Positions 5,358 to 7,693 of a stretch of DNA of 7,693 nt are shown here, one piece after another. The notes below the pieces were generated by a model. The model searched no databases, was not told where the DNA came from, and worked only from the letters and a program-made list of their open reading frames with translations. The stretch is taken from the NCBI GenBank assembly GCA_003554685.1, contig PWHA01000137.1, positions 1-7,693 on the forward strand, in the 5' to 3' direction. The translations under genes and the position numbers were made by a program. The first letter of the stretch is position 1. Each line of letters opens with the position of its first letter. Origin of the DNA: Halanaerobiaceae bacterium (lineage in GTDB: Bacteria; Bacillota; Halanaerobiia; Halanaerobiales; Halarsenatibacteraceae).

Positions 5358-5366
5358 TAGGGGTGA
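5358..5366 (+). promoter_or_regulatory. Ribosome binding site for the TTG start of araM
   Basis: TAGGGGTGA matches the anti-Shine-Dalgarno with one change. The GGGG core ends seven bases before TTG 5371. No in-frame ATG occurs near, so TTG is the start. Confidence 0.6.
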
Positions 5367-5370
5367 GTTT

Positions 5371-6960
5371 TTGCTAGAAGAAAAGGATTATCAAGGAATA
5401 GGTTTAAAAGCTAATTCAGTACTTACCGGATTAAAGACATCCGGTAGCCTTGCTTTTCCAGACAAAAAATTTGACTGCAGCTGTGGCAGAAAACATAAGG
5501 TTGAGATTGATAGAATATTAATCAGTGATACTGCCCTGAGAGAACTGCCAGCTCTCCTGCAGCATTATTTGCAAAAAACAAACCAGAAAAGAGTTAAAGA
5601 GTTTTTCCAGAGCCAGCTGGTATATTTAATTTGCGATGATAACACTTATAAGGCAGCAGGTGAACAGGCTCAAAAAAATTTACAGCAGTCTGATTTTCAG
5701 GTCAAACTCATCAGGTTGACCGGTAGTGGCAGAGCAATTAAACCTACCCCGACCATGCTTTTTCATATTCTTAAGGCAGTCAGTCAGCCGGGATGGATGC
5801 TGGCCTGCGGCTCCGGCACCATTAATGATCTGGTCAAATTTGCCGCCTCCCGGACCGGACTGCCTTCGGGAGTGCTGGCCACCGCTCCTTCCATGGATGG
5901 TTACACCTCAGGAGTTGCTTCACTGGTAGTGGAAGGAGTAAAAGTGACCATGCCGACCGGCACCCATAAATTCATTCTGGCTGACCCTGAAATTCTAGCA
6001 GCTGCCCCGGAAAAGATGATTCAAGCCGGAGTTGGTGATCTTCTGGGCAAGGTAACATCGCTCCTGGACTGGCATTTACGGCATATAATCTTTGAGGAAT
6101 ATTTTTGCCAGAGAGCTAAAGAACTAATTAGAGAACCACTAGAAAAACTGCTGAAGAGTGACTTTACCTCCAGACTGAATCGGCGGGATCCTGTTGCTGT
6201 AAAGGGATTGACCCGTGGTCTTCTCAACTCCGGACTGGCCATGCAGCTTGTTGGCAGTTCCAGCCCAGCTTCAGGCAGTGAACACCATATCTCCCATTTT
6301 CTCGAGATGCTGGGACTGCGGGAGAAAATTCCTATGCCGCTCCACGGAATCAAGGTCGGAGTTGGAACCTACTTCACAGCTGCTTTTTATCTACGACTGC
6401 TGGCAGAAGGCGTGGAAATTTTATCCGAGGATCCAACAACTTCAAATCAAACAGGTTCAGACTCCATAACTGAAAATATCATAGGCTCAGATCAACAGAC
6501 TCCTGATCCCATGCTTGTTTCCCTGACTGGAGATCCTAAAAGCAAGGATCAAAATCACCCTATGGCTCGAAATTTGACAGCCAGATGGAACAGTAAAGAG
6601 GCCAGACAGGAAAGAATTATCCAGGCCTATGGCAGCCGTCAGGCTCCGGTGCTTAAAAACCTCCAGGAGCGCTGGCCTCGGGAAAGCAGTTTCAGCATTT
6701 CTTCAGCTCAACTAGAAGAACTAAAATCCAGAGTAGCTGAATTTAAGCCGTTGTTGAAAAAAACCCTCCACTACCTGAAGGAGAATAGTTATTTTGAACT
6801 GGCAGAGGAAGTCAACTCTGAACAGTTGAGAGAGGCACTTCTTTATGGTTTCGAAATTCGCCAGCGCTATACCATAACTACACTGCTTTATCAGTTGGGT
6901 TGGCTGGAAGACTGGACAGATAGCCTGTTAGTTAACCCATTATTAAACCATAATAGATAA
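5371..6960 (+). CDS. araM: AraM-type sn-glycerol-1-phosphate dehydrogenase, long form
   Basis: This family reduces dihydroxyacetone phosphate to sn-glycerol-1-phosphate with NAD(P)H; the Bacillus subtilis enzyme is metal (nickel) dependent and sits in the arabinose operon. The fold is that of dehydroquinate synthase/iron alcohol dehydrogenase. Visible marks: nucleotide loop GSGTIND (residues 147-153), LATAPSMDGYTSGVAS, metal ligands expected at D223 (GVGDLLGK), H306 or H305 in GSEHHISHFLEM, and H325 in PMPLHGIKVGVGT, and the C-terminal EIRQRYT helix. At 529 residues it is well above the roughly 390 of B. subtilis AraM. Part of the excess is an N-terminal element with CSCGRKH (C36, C38, H42), part a low-complexity Ser/Thr/Asp/Pro segment at about 352-398. 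It begins with TTG 5371, and araA follows 22 bases after its stop, so the two are one transcript. The product may feed ether-lipid synthesis, or the enzyme may act on another triose or pentose compound. Confidence 0.88.
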   Translation: MLEEKDYQGIGLKANSVLTGLKTSGSLAFPDKKFDCSCGRKHKVEIDRILISDTALRELPALLQHYLQKTNQKRVKEFFQSQLVYLICDDNTYKAAGEQAQKNLQQSDFQVKLIRLTGSGRAIKPTPTMLFHILKAVSQPGWMLACGSGTINDLVKFAASRTGLPSGVLATAPSMDGYTSGVASLVVEGVKVTMPTGTHKFILADPEILAAAPEKMIQAGVGDLLGKVTSLLDWHLRHIIFEEYFCQRAKELIREPLEKLLKSDFTSRLNRRDPVAVKGLTRGLLNSGLAMQLVGSSSPASGSEHHISHFLEMLGLREKIPMPLHGIKVGVGTYFTAAFYLRLLAEGVEILSEDPTTSNQTGSDSITENIIGSDQQTPDPMLVSLTGDPKSKDQNHPMARNLTARWNSKEARQERIIQAYGSRQAPVLKNLQERWPRESSFSISSAQLEELKSRVAEFKPLLKKTLHYLKENSYFELAEEVNSEQLREALLYGFEIRQRYTITTLLYQLGWLEDWTDSLLVNPLLNHNR

Positions 6961-6982
6961 GCCTATATAAGGAGGAAATATA

Positions 6983-7693
6983 ATGACAAGGGAACTAACC
7001 ATGGAAAATTTTTCCGAAAAAGAACTTTGGCTGGTAGCCGGCAGTCAGCATCTTTATGGTGAGGAAGCTCTGAAAGAGGTCCGCAGCAATGCCGGAAAAA
7101 TTGCTGAATTTATTGACGGGCAGGAACAGGTGCCCCTGACAGTCAAATATCAGGGAACCCTGACCACCTCAGCTGAGATTGCCAGTTTGATGCGACAGGC
7201 TAACAGCGATGAAAACTGCATCGGCCTGATAGTTTGGATGCATACTTTCTCTCCAGCCCGGATGTGGATCAAAGGACTCAGGGCACTTCAAAAACCTTTT
7301 GTTCATCTCCATACCCAGTACAGAAGAGAGATACCCTGGGGAGAAATAGATATGGATTATATGAATATTAACCAGTCAGCCCACGGAGGCCGGGAGTTTG
7401 GCTATATCTGCACCAGGCTGGGCTTAAACCGCAAGGTAATAGTTGGTCACTGGCAGGAGGAAGAGGTGCTGGATGAACTGGGAGTCTGGAGCCGGGCAGC
7501 TCTAGCCTGGCATGACAGTCAGGAGGCCGAGATAGCCCGTTTTGGAGATAATATGCGCCGGGTGGCGGTAACCGAGGGAGATAAGGTTGAAGCCCAGATT
7601 AAATTGGGTTATGCCGTAAACGGTTTTGGCCTGGGGGATCTGGTGGAATATGTCAACAAGATCAGTCCAGAAGAGATTGACTCTCAGCTGAAA
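6983..7693 (+). CDS. araA: L-arabinose isomerase, N-terminal half (3' end outside window)
   Basis: AraA converts L-arabinose to L-ribulose, the first step of bacterial arabinose breakdown, as a cytosolic manganese-dependent hexamer. The frame runs 237 codons from ATG 6983 to the window edge with no stop; the full protein is about 500 residues. Family blocks in order: ELWLVAGSQHLYGEEAL (residues 14-30), WMHTFSPARMW (85-95), LHTQYRREIPWGEIDMDYMN, then NQSAHGGREFGYI with H134, equivalent to the substrate-pocket His128 of the E. coli enzyme, and VAVTEGDKVEAQIKLG near 193-208. The metal-binding Glu and His residues lie in the missing half. The start has GGAGG at 6971-6975, seven bases upstream; a second ATG at 7001 is six codons in and lacks a site. 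The araB and araD partners would be expected beyond the window; they are not visible here. No AraR-type operator was found before araM. Confidence 0.96.
   Translation, partial: MTRELTMENFSEKELWLVAGSQHLYGEEALKEVRSNAGKIAEFIDGQEQVPLTVKYQGTLTTSAEIASLMRQANSDENCIGLIVWMHTFSPARMWIKGLRALQKPFVHLHTQYRREIPWGEIDMDYMNINQSAHGGREFGYICTRLGLNRKVIVGHWQEEEVLDELGVWSRAALAWHDSQEAEIARFGDNMRRVAVTEGDKVEAQIKLGYAVNGFGLGDLVEYVNKISPEEIDSQLK

Noticed and set aside
1..7693. Search for CRISPR arrays, insertion sequences, tRNA genes and riboswitches
   Set aside because: No regularly spaced repeats, transposase motifs, terminal inverted repeats, cloverleaf sequences or known aptamer cores were seen.

Overview
The window looks like a carbohydrate-utilisation locus from a low-to-moderate GC bacterium, probably a Bacillota. 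All genes read rightwards on the + strand. Shine-Dalgarno sequences are strong (GGAGG or close), intergenic spacers are AT-rich, and an araM-araA pair is present, as in Bacillus-type arabinose operons. The sugar-binding protein has a classical signal peptide but no lipobox and no cysteine. That suits a diderm (outer-membrane) Bacillota such as the Halanaerobiales better than a monoderm. This placement is inference; no rRNA or other taxonomic marker is present.

Layout. (1) Bases 1-512: C-terminal half of an aldo/keto reductase. (2) 513-974: an AT-rich gap without a convincing gene, holding several operator-like repeats. (3) 975-3931: a three-gene CUT2-type sugar ABC importer: a single-domain ATPase, a membrane permease and a periplasmic binding protein. 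About 215 bases lie between permease and binding protein and contain an orphan ribosome-binding site with a possible micro-ORF. (4) 4005-4042: a perfect 13-bp hairpin just after the binding-protein gene. (5) 4131-5129: a uroporphyrinogen-decarboxylase-family protein (URO-D/MtaA-like fold), function unknown. (6) 5371-6960: a long AraM-type sn-glycerol-1-phosphate dehydrogenase with an insert. (7) 6983 to the window end: the N-terminal half of L-arabinose isomerase, AraA, 22 bases after araM and so probably in its operon.

How it fits together. The importer would bring in a pentose or hexose. AraA starts L-arabinose catabolism by making L-ribulose. AraM reduces dihydroxyacetone phosphate to glycerol-1-phosphate and habitually travels with ara genes. 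The reductase and URO-D-family protein have no assignable substrate here, and the importer's sugar cannot be read from sequence.

The most unusual observation is the start codons. Two well-conserved genes seem to begin with AUU (975) and AUA (4131). Each has a good Shine-Dalgarno at normal distance, the family-expected N-terminus, and no in-frame ATG, GTG or TTG at a usable place. The permease may use AUC or UUG. For the AUA gene a one-base indel in a run of four C is a serious alternative. I found no clear sign of a wholly new multi-gene system.
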